14,956 nucleotides of DNA from Bacteroidota bacterium. Its GTDB lineage: Bacteria > Bacteroidota > Ignavibacteria > Tepidaquicellales > Tepidaquicellaceae. The stretch lies in contig JAEYVS010000005.1 of NCBI GenBank assembly GCA_023429265.1, forward strand, positions 1-14,956. Direction: 5' to 3'. This document shows, piece after piece, positions 7,637 through 13,831 of the stretch (position 1 is the first letter of the stretch; each line of letters begins with the position of its first letter). The notes beneath the pieces were generated by a model, which did no database searches, was not told the DNA's origin, and saw only the letters and a program-made list of their open reading frames with translations. A program made the position numbers and the translations under genes.

Positions 7637-8884
7637 ATGAAAACTTTATTTGTATTAGTACTATGTTTAATGGGAGTTCATTCAATTTATTCTCAGCCAG
7701 GTTGGGTCCATAAAAATATTGGATCAGGAAATTTGATGTCCGTTAATTTTATTAATAATTCAACCGGGTTTATGTTTCGCAGTGATAAATTTCTCTTAAA
7801 GACAACCAATGGTGGATTAAATTGGATTGAAACATTTCTCAACTCTGAAACTGGCACTGTTAAGAATGGGATGTTTTATGACAATAATGTAGGAATTTAT
7901 TTTATGCAAGGAACTATATGGAGTGGTAATATCTTTACCACAACTAATGGCGGATCTACATGGAATCAATCTTTACCCCCATTTCAAGGAAATTTATTAT
8001 TAAACAAGGTAATTATGATAAATCAAACAACTGGTTACGCATGTGGATCCATGGTTGATATAGATTTACCAGTTGATGGAGTAGTATATAAAACCACAAA
8101 TGCAGGATTAAATTGGAATGTAAATTTTTTCGCCGGCTTTGAATGTGCTGATGTGTACTTTGAAGATAAAAATGGAGCCTGTAATTGCGATGGTTTTTTT
8201 AAAAGCACAAATGAAGGCACTAATTGGACTTATATTTCAGGTCTTCCCTCGTATAAAGGAATGTTTGATAATCCCCTGGATGATACAATATTTGTGTCAG
8301 ATACGCGAGGAATTGTTCTAAGATCTACTAATAGCGGATTATCATTTGAAAACTTAGTAACCAATAACACAAAACCAGTTCGCAAAGTATTTTTTATAGA
8401 TAATAAATATGGTTTTGCTGTCGGAGATAGTGGTTTAGTAATACGCACTACTAATGCGGGCAATAATTGGTTCTTTCAAGCAACTAATACATTTAAGGAT
8501 TTAAATGATGTTTGGTTTCTAAATAAGGATTCGGGATTTATTTCTGGTGATAGTGGCTTACTCTTGATAACAAATAATGGTGGCGTTACTTCTCTCACTC
8601 AAAATTATCAACTTATACCCGAAACCTATAATTTATTCCAAAATTATCCGAATCCGTTTAATCCAAATACTACAATCCGTTTTGACATTGTAAAAAATAG
8701 TCGAACAAAGCTTTCTGTATATGATATTACTGGCAAAAGAATATCAATTTTAATAGATCAACAACTTTCCCCGGGGTCTTATACTTATAGTTTTAATGCT
8801 GAAAATTTGCCCGGTGGAGTTTATTTCTACAGGATCGAATCAGCAAATTTTGTTCAAACAAAAAAAATGCTGCTTATTAAATAG
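7637..8884 (+). CDS. Secreted BNR/YCF48-like propeller protein, T9SS type A domain
   Basis: A 415-residue protein with signal peptide MKTLFVLVLCLMGVHSIYSQ. Seven regularly spaced motifs of the YCF48/BNR type mark the blades of a beta-propeller: KTTNGGLNW (55-63), TTTNGGSTW (101-109), KTTNAGLNW (152-160), KSTNEGTNW (189-197), RSTNSGLSF (229-237), RTTNAGNNW (270-278) and ITNNGG (311-316). Each is preceded by a segment of the type TGYACG or YGFAVGDSGL. The T9SS type A sorting domain covers about 331-415: NLFQNYPNPFNPNTTIRF, then LPGGVYFYRI and the basic KKMLLIK end. It follows the M6-like gene by 8 nt with no room for a promoter, shares its AT-rich composition and ends just before a strong terminator, so the two form one transcription unit. 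In cyanobacteria and plastids YCF48 helps assemble photosystem II. Here only the fold is shared, and the role is probably binding or scaffolding at the cell surface. Confidence 0.85.
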   Translation: MKTLFVLVLCLMGVHSIYSQPGWVHKNIGSGNLMSVNFINNSTGFMFRSDKFLLKTTNGGLNWIETFLNSETGTVKNGMFYDNNVGIYFMQGTIWSGNIFTTTNGGSTWNQSLPPFQGNLLLNKVIMINQTTGYACGSMVDIDLPVDGVVYKTTNAGLNWNVNFFAGFECADVYFEDKNGACNCDGFFKSTNEGTNWTYISGLPSYKGMFDNPLDDTIFVSDTRGIVLRSTNSGLSFENLVTNNTKPVRKVFFIDNKYGFAVGDSGLVIRTTNAGNNWFFQATNTFKDLNDVWFLNKDSGFISGDSGLLLITNNGGVTSLTQNYQLIPETYNLFQNYPNPFNPNTTIRFDIVKNSRTKLSVYDITGKRISILIDQQLSPGSYTYSFNAENLPGGVYFYRIESANFVQTKKMLLIK

Positions 8885-8911
8885 GACGAATCTAAAAATA
8901 TTAATATCCAA

Positions 8912-8945
8912 AAAAGCGGGCTTTAGTACTATAAAGCCCGCTTTT
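8912..8945 (+). terminator. Intrinsic terminator after the M6-like/BNR pair
   Basis: A perfect 14-bp stem: AAAAGCGGGCTTTA (8912-8925) pairs with TAAAGCCCGCTTTT (8932-8945) around the 6-nt loop GTACTA, and a T-rich run follows. It begins 27 nt after the stop codon at 8884. An A run on the left side means it could also stop minus-strand transcription. Confidence 0.85.
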
Positions 8946-8993
8946 ATTTTATAAAACAAGTTTTTAACTTTTAACTAAAATGCCTTTTTCTCC

Positions 8994-9021
8994 TCCTTCC
9001 CAAGCCCCGGCTTGGGAAGGA
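8994..9021. repeat. Palindrome with 13-bp arms
   Basis: TCCTTCCCAAGCC (8994-9006) and GGCTTGGGAAGGA (9009-9021) are perfect reverse complements around a CC centre. The element is GC-rich inside an AT-rich region and could fold into a strong hairpin. No T run follows, so it is not a typical intrinsic terminator. It may be a small dispersed repeat. Confidence 0.75.
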
Positions 9022-9086
9022 ACCTCAACTTTTCTAACAACCTCGTTCCAAAAATTTCTCTCAGTGCGCCTCGGGAATAAAACCTC

Positions 9087-9118
9087 AACTTTTAACTTTC
9101 AACTTTCAACTTTTAACT
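9087..9118. repeat. Tandem heptad array AACTTTY, 4.6 copies
   Basis: Consecutive units are AACTTTT, AACTTTC, AACTTTC, AACTTTT and AACT. A shorter version of the same heptad occurs at 8966-8976. The sequence AACCTCAACTTTT just before it (9081-9093) repeats a copy at 9021-9033, exactly 60 bp upstream. Confidence 0.85.
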
Positions 9119-9128
9119 AAATTATGCC

Positions 9129-9159
9129 TTGACATTCACCGTAAATATTACTATCTTTG
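9129..9159 (+). promoter_or_regulatory. Orphan Bacteroidetes-type promoter
   Basis: TTG (9129-9131) is followed after 20 nt by TATCTTTG (9152-9159), an exact fit to TTG-N20-TAnnTTTG on the plus strand. No plus-strand gene follows before the convergent YciI-like gene at 9500, so it is either chance, a remnant of a lost gene or the start of a non-coding RNA. Confidence 0.35.
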
Positions 9160-9475
9160 TATAGATTTGAACGTAGTATATTCTCTCGTTCTTTGACGTA
9201 TAATTTGAATTACTTACTCTGCGAGCTCCGTGTCTCTGTGGCAAATTATTTCTTTTGATAAATTGAATAAAATTCCACCGGGAAACACCCTTTAAGAAAC
9301 TCTTGTTTTTACAAACCCAATTTCCCAACCAAAAGCAAAATTTTTATAAACACTTAAAAAATCAACAAAACCATTTTTAAAACCTCAAACTGCCAATTAT
9401 GAAAAATCAACACCTTAAAAATCAAAGCTCCACTACTAAACAATATCTTCCTGTAAAATCAATTTCACTTTTTTA

Positions 9476-9500
9476 AAACTTTAAACTTTAAACTTTAAAC
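9476..9500. repeat. Tandem heptad array AAACTTT, 3.6 copies
   Basis: Three perfect AAACTTT units plus AAAC. The array ends inside the stop codon of the YciI-like gene (minus-strand TAG at 9500-9502). It is the same heptad type as the array at 9087-9118. Confidence 0.85.
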
Positions 9501-9904
9501 TATTTGGGGTTTACCGTCAATCCTGCCGGTCCGTACCAGGGTCGGATAACGGGCTGAAGCAGTCCGCGCTGTACAGCCGGATCGTTTTGCATAAGAGCTT
9601 CCGCTTCCTCCTGTGTCGCCACATCAAGGATTAGTATTCCACGCATTACATTTTTATCCAGGAAGGGACCCGCTAGCTTGCACTTACCTTCTTCCCACAT
9701 TCTTGTGATATTATCCAGGTGTCCTTTCTGTACTTCCATTGCATCGGCTGAGTCGAGAGTTGGACGGTCGGGAGCGGAATTCAGGAATACGAAGAAATAC
9801 TGCTTCATTTCGAATTCCGGTTCAGGGGCTGAGGTGGTATCATCTTGTGCCATTGAGGGTAATGTGATTAAGATTAAAAATAGTATTGTAAGCAGGATTT
9901 TCAT
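9500..9904 (-). CDS. Exported YciI-like (YCII domain) protein
   Basis: A 134-residue protein with a clear signal peptide (MKILLTILFLILITLPSMAQ) and a short acidic linker. The YCII-related domain covers about residues 34-127: KQYFFVFLNS, KGHLDNITRMWEEGKCKLAGPF (60-81), MRGILILDVATQEEAEALMQ (87-106) and DPAVQRGLL (108-116). The family's conserved His corresponds to His62, and the Asp of the DP motif to Asp108, so the putative His/Asp site is kept. YciI proteins have a dimeric ferredoxin-like fold; their activity is poorly defined, and most are cytosolic, so export is unusual. The end of the signal peptide lacks a Cys, so this is not a lipoprotein. The gene has its own promoter candidate just upstream and is probably monocistronic, with the FG-GAP gene ending 96 nt upstream. 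Confidence 0.85.
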   Translation of the reverse strand: MKILLTILFLILITLPSMAQDDTTSAPEPEFEMKQYFFVFLNSAPDRPTLDSADAMEVQKGHLDNITRMWEEGKCKLAGPFLDKNVMRGILILDVATQEEAEALMQNDPAVQRGLLQPVIRPWYGPAGLTVNPK

Positions 9905-9914
9905 TTTTTATCTG

Positions 9915-9955
9915 TTTGTTTAAACAAATATAATTTTGCGGCATTCAGTAAACAA
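9915..9955 (-). promoter_or_regulatory. Promoter of the YciI-like gene with overlapping palindrome
   Basis: On the minus strand, TTG (9953-9955), 20 nt, then TATATTTG (9925-9932) is a full match to the Bacteroidetes promoter consensus, about 20 nt before the ATG at 9904. The perfect 14-bp palindrome TTTGTTTAAACAAA (9915-9928) overlaps the -7 element and the expected transcription start, where an operator would sit. Confidence 0.6.
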
Positions 9956-10000
9956 CGGAATTCGAAGGATAAATTCAAAATAGCAATATTGAAGAAGCGT

Positions 10001-11764
10001 CTATTTTAACAATGTCATTTTTTTTGTGGATGTAAATGCTCCTGCGCTAAACTTATAAAAATACACTCCCGAGGGTAGATTTGACGCATCCCAGGACATC
10101 GAATGAGCTCCAGCTGGTAAATAAGTATCAATCAGGGTTTCGATAAGCTTCCCCGTCAGGTCATAAATATTGAGACCTACATACTCACTTCTCCGGATGC
10201 TGAATGTAATATTCGTCGTTGGATTAAAGGGATTCGGATAATTCTGATAGAGACTGTAACCATCGGGAAGATGCCCGGTTCCAGGTTCGATACCGACAAT
10301 ACCCTGTCCTTCGGTTATGGTGTAAAACTGATTTGGAGTTAGATTCGTGAACGTTTCAGTGCTGCCACCGGGCCATTTTACGATTACAGTGTCTATCATA
10401 GTGGTATTACCGAGCCCGAACTCTTTATTAAGACTATTCTGCGCGTTATATCCCGTCTGCCCGGATATCTCGCGTGTCTGTGTAACGGGCGAGCCCTTAA
10501 TAACAGCCTTTAGGGTTATCCTTGCGCCTATAGCGGATCGGTTAGTCGTAGTGCCTTTGAAAAGAATGTTAACCCAATTATTGGAGTTGCCGTCATTTTG
10601 GTAAAGGAAATTGCTCTGAGCTGTGGGCTGGTCACCATTTGTTACATACAGGTCTATGTCGCCGTCATTGTCATAATCTCCCCAGGCAGAACCGTTAGAT
10701 CTTCCGGCATTATTCACGATATCACCGGCGGTTACTTTTGTAAAACTTCCATCGCCATTATTAGTGTAGAGAGCATTGTTTTGATTATTGTCATTAGCAA
10801 CAAAGAGGTCGAGATTGCCGTCATTATCGTAGTCACCCCAGGCAGATCCAACGCCATCTCCACCGTCATTTACTATTATGCCGGTAGTAACTTTAGTGAA
10901 ATTACCCAAGCCATCATTATTATAGAGAAAATTATTCTCACCAAAATAATTAGTCACAAACAGATCGAGATCACCGTCATTGTCGTAATCAGCCCAGCTG
11001 CCCCCCGGTGAATTTCCGCCATCGGTTACAATGGGTCCGGTGATGATCTTAGTGAATGTTCCGTTGCCGTTATTATGGTAAAGGAAGTTATTCTGTCCGG
11101 CTCCGAAGTTAGAATTAGCAACAAACAGATCCGGGTATCCGTCATTGTCATAATCTCCCCACGCGCAACCCAGAGAAGAACCGCCCTCATTAACGATATC
11201 ACCGGTGGTTATCTTAGTGAAAGTACCGTCCCCGTTTCCTTTGTAAAGGGCGTTATTCTGATTGAAGTTGGAAACAAAGATATCGAGGTTTCCATCGAGG
11301 TCATAATCTACCGTAGAGCAGTCCCAGGAGCCGGAAGGGTCATTCACAATACTGCCGGTTGTTATTTTGGTGAATGATGTACCGCCTGAGTTTATATAAA
11401 GAAAGTTATTTTGATTCGCGCTTGCTCCGCCATTCTCGACAAAGAGATCGGGAAAGCCGTCATTATTGTAATCGCCAAAGCATCCGCCGTAAGAAAATCC
11501 TCCGTCAGTTACGATCGTTCCTGTCGTTACCTTTGTGAAAGTGCCGTTACCGTTATTCAGAAAAAGAAGATTGTTTTGATTTACGATGTTCGCGACGAAG
11601 AGATCAAGATAGGAGTCATTATCATAATCGAACCAGTACGCGCCTTCTGAATATGATGCGTCATTTACAATGTCCCCGGTGGTGATGCGGGTAAAGGTTT
11701 GTGAATTTACCGGTGCTGAAATTAGTATGAGAAGAGAAAAAATCAGGGTAGATTTAAGGCTCAT
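10001..11764 (-). CDS. FG-GAP/VCBS repeat protein with ASPIC/UnbV domain and T9SS type A domain
   Basis: A 587-residue protein with signal peptide MSLKSTLIFSLLILISAPVNSQ (1-22). Seven repeats of 51-55 residues start at about 24, 76, 131, 182, 237, 289 and 341. Each begins FT(K/R)(I/V)xxGxIV and contains a calcium-type loop such as DYDNDGYPD, DYDNDGDLD or DYDLDGNLD, then QNNxLY. This is the FG-GAP/VCBS beta-propeller pattern. Residues of about 405-490 match the ASPIC/UnbV domain (SAIGARITL, REISGQTGYNAQNS, FGLG, VKWPGGSTETFTN). The T9SS type A sorting domain is at 503-587 (YSLYQNYPNPFNPTTNITF, LPSGVYFYKF, KKMTLLK). The combination is common in secreted proteins of this lineage and suggests a calcium-stabilised adhesin or binding protein; the ligand is unknown. 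The repeats are also alike at the DNA level. A weak -7-like TATATTAG lies at 11795-11802 upstream, without a matching -33 element. Confidence 0.9.
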   Translation of the reverse strand: MSLKSTLIFSLLILISAPVNSQTFTRITTGDIVNDASYSEGAYWFDYDNDSYLDLFVANIVNQNNLLFLNNGNGTFTKVTTGTIVTDGGFSYGGCFGDYNNDGFPDLFVENGGASANQNNFLYINSGGTSFTKITTGSIVNDPSGSWDCSTVDYDLDGNLDIFVSNFNQNNALYKGNGDGTFTKITTGDIVNEGGSSLGCAWGDYDNDGYPDLFVANSNFGAGQNNFLYHNNGNGTFTKIITGPIVTDGGNSPGGSWADYDNDGDLDLFVTNYFGENNFLYNNDGLGNFTKVTTGIIVNDGGDGVGSAWGDYDNDGNLDLFVANDNNQNNALYTNNGDGSFTKVTAGDIVNNAGRSNGSAWGDYDNDGDIDLYVTNGDQPTAQSNFLYQNDGNSNNWVNILFKGTTTNRSAIGARITLKAVIKGSPVTQTREISGQTGYNAQNSLNKEFGLGNTTMIDTVIVKWPGGSTETFTNLTPNQFYTITEGQGIVGIEPGTGHLPDGYSLYQNYPNPFNPTTNITFSIRRSEYVGLNIYDLTGKLIETLIDTYLPAGAHSMSWDASNLPSGVYFYKFSAGAFTSTKKMTLLK

Positions 11765-11921
11765 TTGCTTTAATTTTAAGTTACATTTTATTCGCTAATA
11801 TACTAAAAAAGTTGCAATTCGCGCTGATTTATAATGATTTACCGATTAAAATTCAATCAACCAATGCTTTTGAGCTTAACAAAAAGCGAATAATTTCCAA
11901 GCAGGAAATTTGCATTCATTG

Positions 11922-11929
11922 TATATTTG
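11922..11929 (+). promoter_or_regulatory. Promoter -7 element of the three-gene operon
   Basis: TATATTTG is an exact match to the Bacteroidetes -7 consensus TAnnTTTG and lies 49 nt upstream of the ATG at 11979. No TTG is found at the usual 19-21 nt upstream, so the -33 element is weak or absent. The leader is A-rich and has no Shine-Dalgarno sequence. Confidence 0.45.
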
Positions 11930-11978
11930 AATTAATTAAAGAAGACAAAACTAATTTTAAAAATTTAAATAAAATACA

Positions 11979-12491
11979 ATGAGCATTTTAGATCCAGTAG
12001 AAGACGTAACTCTCGACCAGTGGGCAGAGATAAACGCAAAAATGGCTTCGGGTACAACAGCTGAAGAAGCAATTAAAGATTACGGCATGGATATGCCTAA
12101 ATGGGACAGAGTGAATGGAGAATGGCTCACAAGAATGAGCAATGACACATCATTCACCATCTCAACAAAATACGCAGCTGCATTTAATAACACAGCGACA
12201 GGAAATCTCGGAAGCGGTTCAGATGTGGATGCATCATCCTATCCTTTTGAAAAATACGTGGAGGCTATGGTAGCCCAGGATGTACTTGGAAAACAGGGGA
12301 GGGACGCTCAGGATGTGCTTAAGGATTTCGGTATGACAGTAGCAGATTATTCCAATGTGAGCTCCTACTGGTCAGGAAAGATGATGTCGGACTTTTCTCT
12401 GGCTGCGCAGATGGCAACATTAGACCAGCAGTTCAGAGCTAAGTATGAAGCAATGAAGGGTGAAGGCTCGCACGGCGACCTTGAATTTTAA
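11979..12491 (+). CDS. Unrecognised cytosolic protein with a duplicated helical module
   Basis: A 170-residue acidic protein with no signal peptide or membrane segment. It consists of two copies of a 55-60-residue, probably helical module. Copy A spans about 10-69 and copy B about 88-155. From the central Asp on they align without gaps: DYGMDMPKW (34-42), W49, M53, D56 against DFGMTVADY (116-124), W131, M135, D138. Copy B has about four extra residues before this core. A polar Gly/Ser linker (TGNLGSGSDVDASS, 74-87) joins the copies. I do not recognise the family with certainty; the pattern vaguely recalls small bacterial domains of unknown function such as DUF6620, which I cannot confirm. It is the first gene of a tight operon with two zinc-ribbon proteins, 11 nt before the next gene. 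Codon use and frame are clean, so it is surely coding. Confidence 0.85.
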   Translation: MSILDPVEDVTLDQWAEINAKMASGTTAEEAIKDYGMDMPKWDRVNGEWLTRMSNDTSFTISTKYAAAFNNTATGNLGSGSDVDASSYPFEKYVEAMVAQDVLGKQGRDAQDVLKDFGMTVADYSNVSSYWSGKMMSDFSLAAQMATLDQQFRAKYEAMKGEGSHGDLEF

Positions 12492-12502
12492 TTTGATATC
12501 TT

Positions 12503-12991
12503 ATGAGTGAATTTAACGCAGAAATAGAAAAAGCATTCAGCACGGCTTACCACTCCGAAAGGGGCGGTAATGCCGGATGGTCAGAGTTGATGCAGTCATA
12601 CGGAGCGGAGCCATTGACCGAAGAGGAGAAGGATGCCCTGTTGAAATCTGAAATGAAGATCACTCGCGGCGCATATCCCATAGAACTCAGGAGAGTGTAT
12701 GAGGTCATTCTGAATAAGTATCCCAATGAAGCTATGGGCTTCGCGATGGACCATAAGGTTCTTGAGTATTACAATAAGATTAAACCATTCGGAGGGCTGA
12801 ATGATCTATTCAGCAATGCCTCGATTGGGACCGCGAAGTATTCATCCGGATTTCAGAATGCAAAGCACAAAACAATGACTTGCAAGAATTGCGGCGCGCC
12901 AAGGCTTGAAGAGATGCAATATGATAATTGTCTTTTCTGCGGGAGCGAGCTATTCGAAAAAAAATCAGATCAGCAAACAGATCAACAATAA
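12503..12991 (+). CDS. Unrecognised protein with C-terminal zinc ribbon
   Basis: A 162-residue cytosolic protein. The first 100 or so residues are predicted mainly helical (for example the LRRVYEVILNKYPNEAMGF segment, 62-80) and match no family I know. The C-terminus holds a zinc ribbon, CKNC (127-130) and CLFC (143-146), that is CX2C-X12-CX2C, with a Gly following the last Cys of each pair, as in rubredoxin-type knuckles. The tail is polar and Gln-rich (SDQQTDQQ). Such ribbons bind a structural zinc and often mediate protein or nucleic acid contacts; the target here is unknown. It starts 11 nt after the first operon gene and ends 6 nt before the third. There is no Shine-Dalgarno sequence, as is usual in this lineage. 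Confidence 0.85.
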   Translation: MSEFNAEIEKAFSTAYHSERGGNAGWSELMQSYGAEPLTEEEKDALLKSEMKITRGAYPIELRRVYEVILNKYPNEAMGFAMDHKVLEYYNKIKPFGGLNDLFSNASIGTAKYSSGFQNAKHKTMTCKNCGAPRLEEMQYDNCLFCGSELFEKKSDQQTDQQ

Positions 12992-12997
12992 AAAATT

Positions 12998-13774
12998 ATG
13001 GGACTATTCAGCAGTAAACCTGATGAGAATTCACCGGAATTCCAGGCGCTTGTAGCGAGATGGGACGGGTATCTGACAAAGATCCAGGAAAGATATAATG
13101 AAGTTCTCCAGCAGGCGGAGGAGCCTCTTACCGGGATGATAGCCAACCTTCAGTATGATACGGTTGTAATGCATAATGTGCTTACCGGTCTGAAACATCA
13201 AACGGTCGAGCAGCTATCCGAAAAGATAGACCAGGGATGGAACAAGATGCAAAGCGAAATGTCGAATATCGGCGCGGACTGGGATATGATCTCCGGACAG
13301 AGAGTAAAAGGGGACACGATGAAGACCTGGCTGCAGGGTGAATGGTACACATTCCAGGTTAAAACCTATTCTAAAGCAGCAAATCAGATACTGGAAAACG
13401 TGAAGAAGCACATCGATGAAGCTAAGCTACACAGGTGCACACAGTGCGGCGCTGAACTCCCAATCAAGACATATTCATTCGTGGCTATAAACCTGAAATG
13501 CGACAGCTGCGGCTCGGTGAATACATACCAGCCGGACGACAGAGTTAGAGCACTGGAATATTATGTGCTTAATCATTTTGCCGAAGAGAAAGCAATGCCG
13601 CATAAGATCGCAACCAAGTACGATAAGAATGCCGGCGCAGAATATTACAAGACTTACTACGGCTTTTTGATGGAGAATGTGCCCGAGAAGAAGGACCTAT
13701 ATGAGAGACAAATGAATGAGAGAATTAAATGGGTCAGCGGGAATTCGGTGTTTAGTGATATATTGTCCTGGTAA
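12998..13774 (+). CDS. Unrecognised protein with central zinc ribbon
   Basis: A 258-residue protein with no signal peptide. After a short N-terminus (MGLFSSKPDE) comes a long region of probably helical or coiled-coil character (about 15-145, rich in Glu, Gln and Lys, with Trp22, Trp81, Trp95, Trp111 and Trp116). A zinc ribbon follows with CTQC (147-150) and CDSC (168-171), CX2C-X17-CX2C. The C-terminal part (about 180-258) is again helical and aromatic (RALEYYVLNHFAEEKAMPH, then EYYKTYYGFL). It lies 6 nt after the second gene, so the two may be translationally coupled. Both downstream proteins carry a zinc ribbon, but with different spacing and position, so they are not simple paralogues. I cannot assign a function. 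A hairpin follows in the short convergent gap before the SBBP protein gene. Confidence 0.85.
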   Translation: MGLFSSKPDENSPEFQALVARWDGYLTKIQERYNEVLQQAEEPLTGMIANLQYDTVVMHNVLTGLKHQTVEQLSEKIDQGWNKMQSEMSNIGADWDMISGQRVKGDTMKTWLQGEWYTFQVKTYSKAANQILENVKKHIDEAKLHRCTQCGAELPIKTYSFVAINLKCDSCGSVNTYQPDDRVRALEYYVLNHFAEEKAMPHKIATKYDKNAGAEYYKTYYGFLMENVPEKKDLYERQMNERIKWVSGNSVFSDILSW

Positions 13775-13785
13775 GTTTAATAATA

Positions 13786-13820
13786 AAGCCCGGGAGCTGT
13801 ATATAATGCCCCCGGAGCTT
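13786..13820. terminator. Imperfect hairpin between convergent genes
   Basis: AAGCCCGGGAGC (13786-13797) can pair with GCCCCCGGAGCTT (13808-13820) with one bulge and one mismatch around an 11-nt AT-rich loop. It lies in the 57-nt gap between two convergent genes and may act as a shared terminator. No T tract follows, so strength is uncertain. Confidence 0.45.
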
Positions 13821-13831
13821 CTTCAGACGGA

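Larger units (their letters stand above)
8946..9499. repeat. Gene-free, repeat-rich intergenic region
   Basis: About 550 bases without a credible gene. The region holds a 13-bp-arm palindrome, AACTTTN heptad arrays, partial direct repeats, a promoter-like sequence at 9129-9159 and a stretch near 9221-9241 (CTCCGTGTCTCTGTGG) resembling low-complexity intergenic repeats found in many FCB genomes (recognised from memory, not checked). The only reading frame of note, 9122-9328 on the minus strand, runs through this repeat and shows no domain. The rest (9330-9475) is A/T-rich with no structure that I can see. Confidence 0.7.

Noticed and set aside
9087..9118. Possible CRISPR-like array
   Set aside because: The units are 7-nt tandem repeats with no spacers; they are simple sequence repeats.
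9122..9328. 68-residue minus-strand reading frame
   Set aside because: It crosses the promoter-like sequence and the CTCCGTGTCTCTGTGG repeat, has no domain, no start context and no coding-like composition.
9977..10007. Hairpin AAAATAG/CTATTTT at the end of the FG-GAP gene as a terminator
   Set aside because: The stem is only 7 bp, nearly all A/T, with a 17-nt loop, and includes the stop codon; too weak to call.
10347..11650. Series of plus-strand frames with I/V-rich repeats
   Set aside because: They are antisense to the FG-GAP repeats. The repetitive DNA keeps the opposite frame open, giving false repeat proteins.
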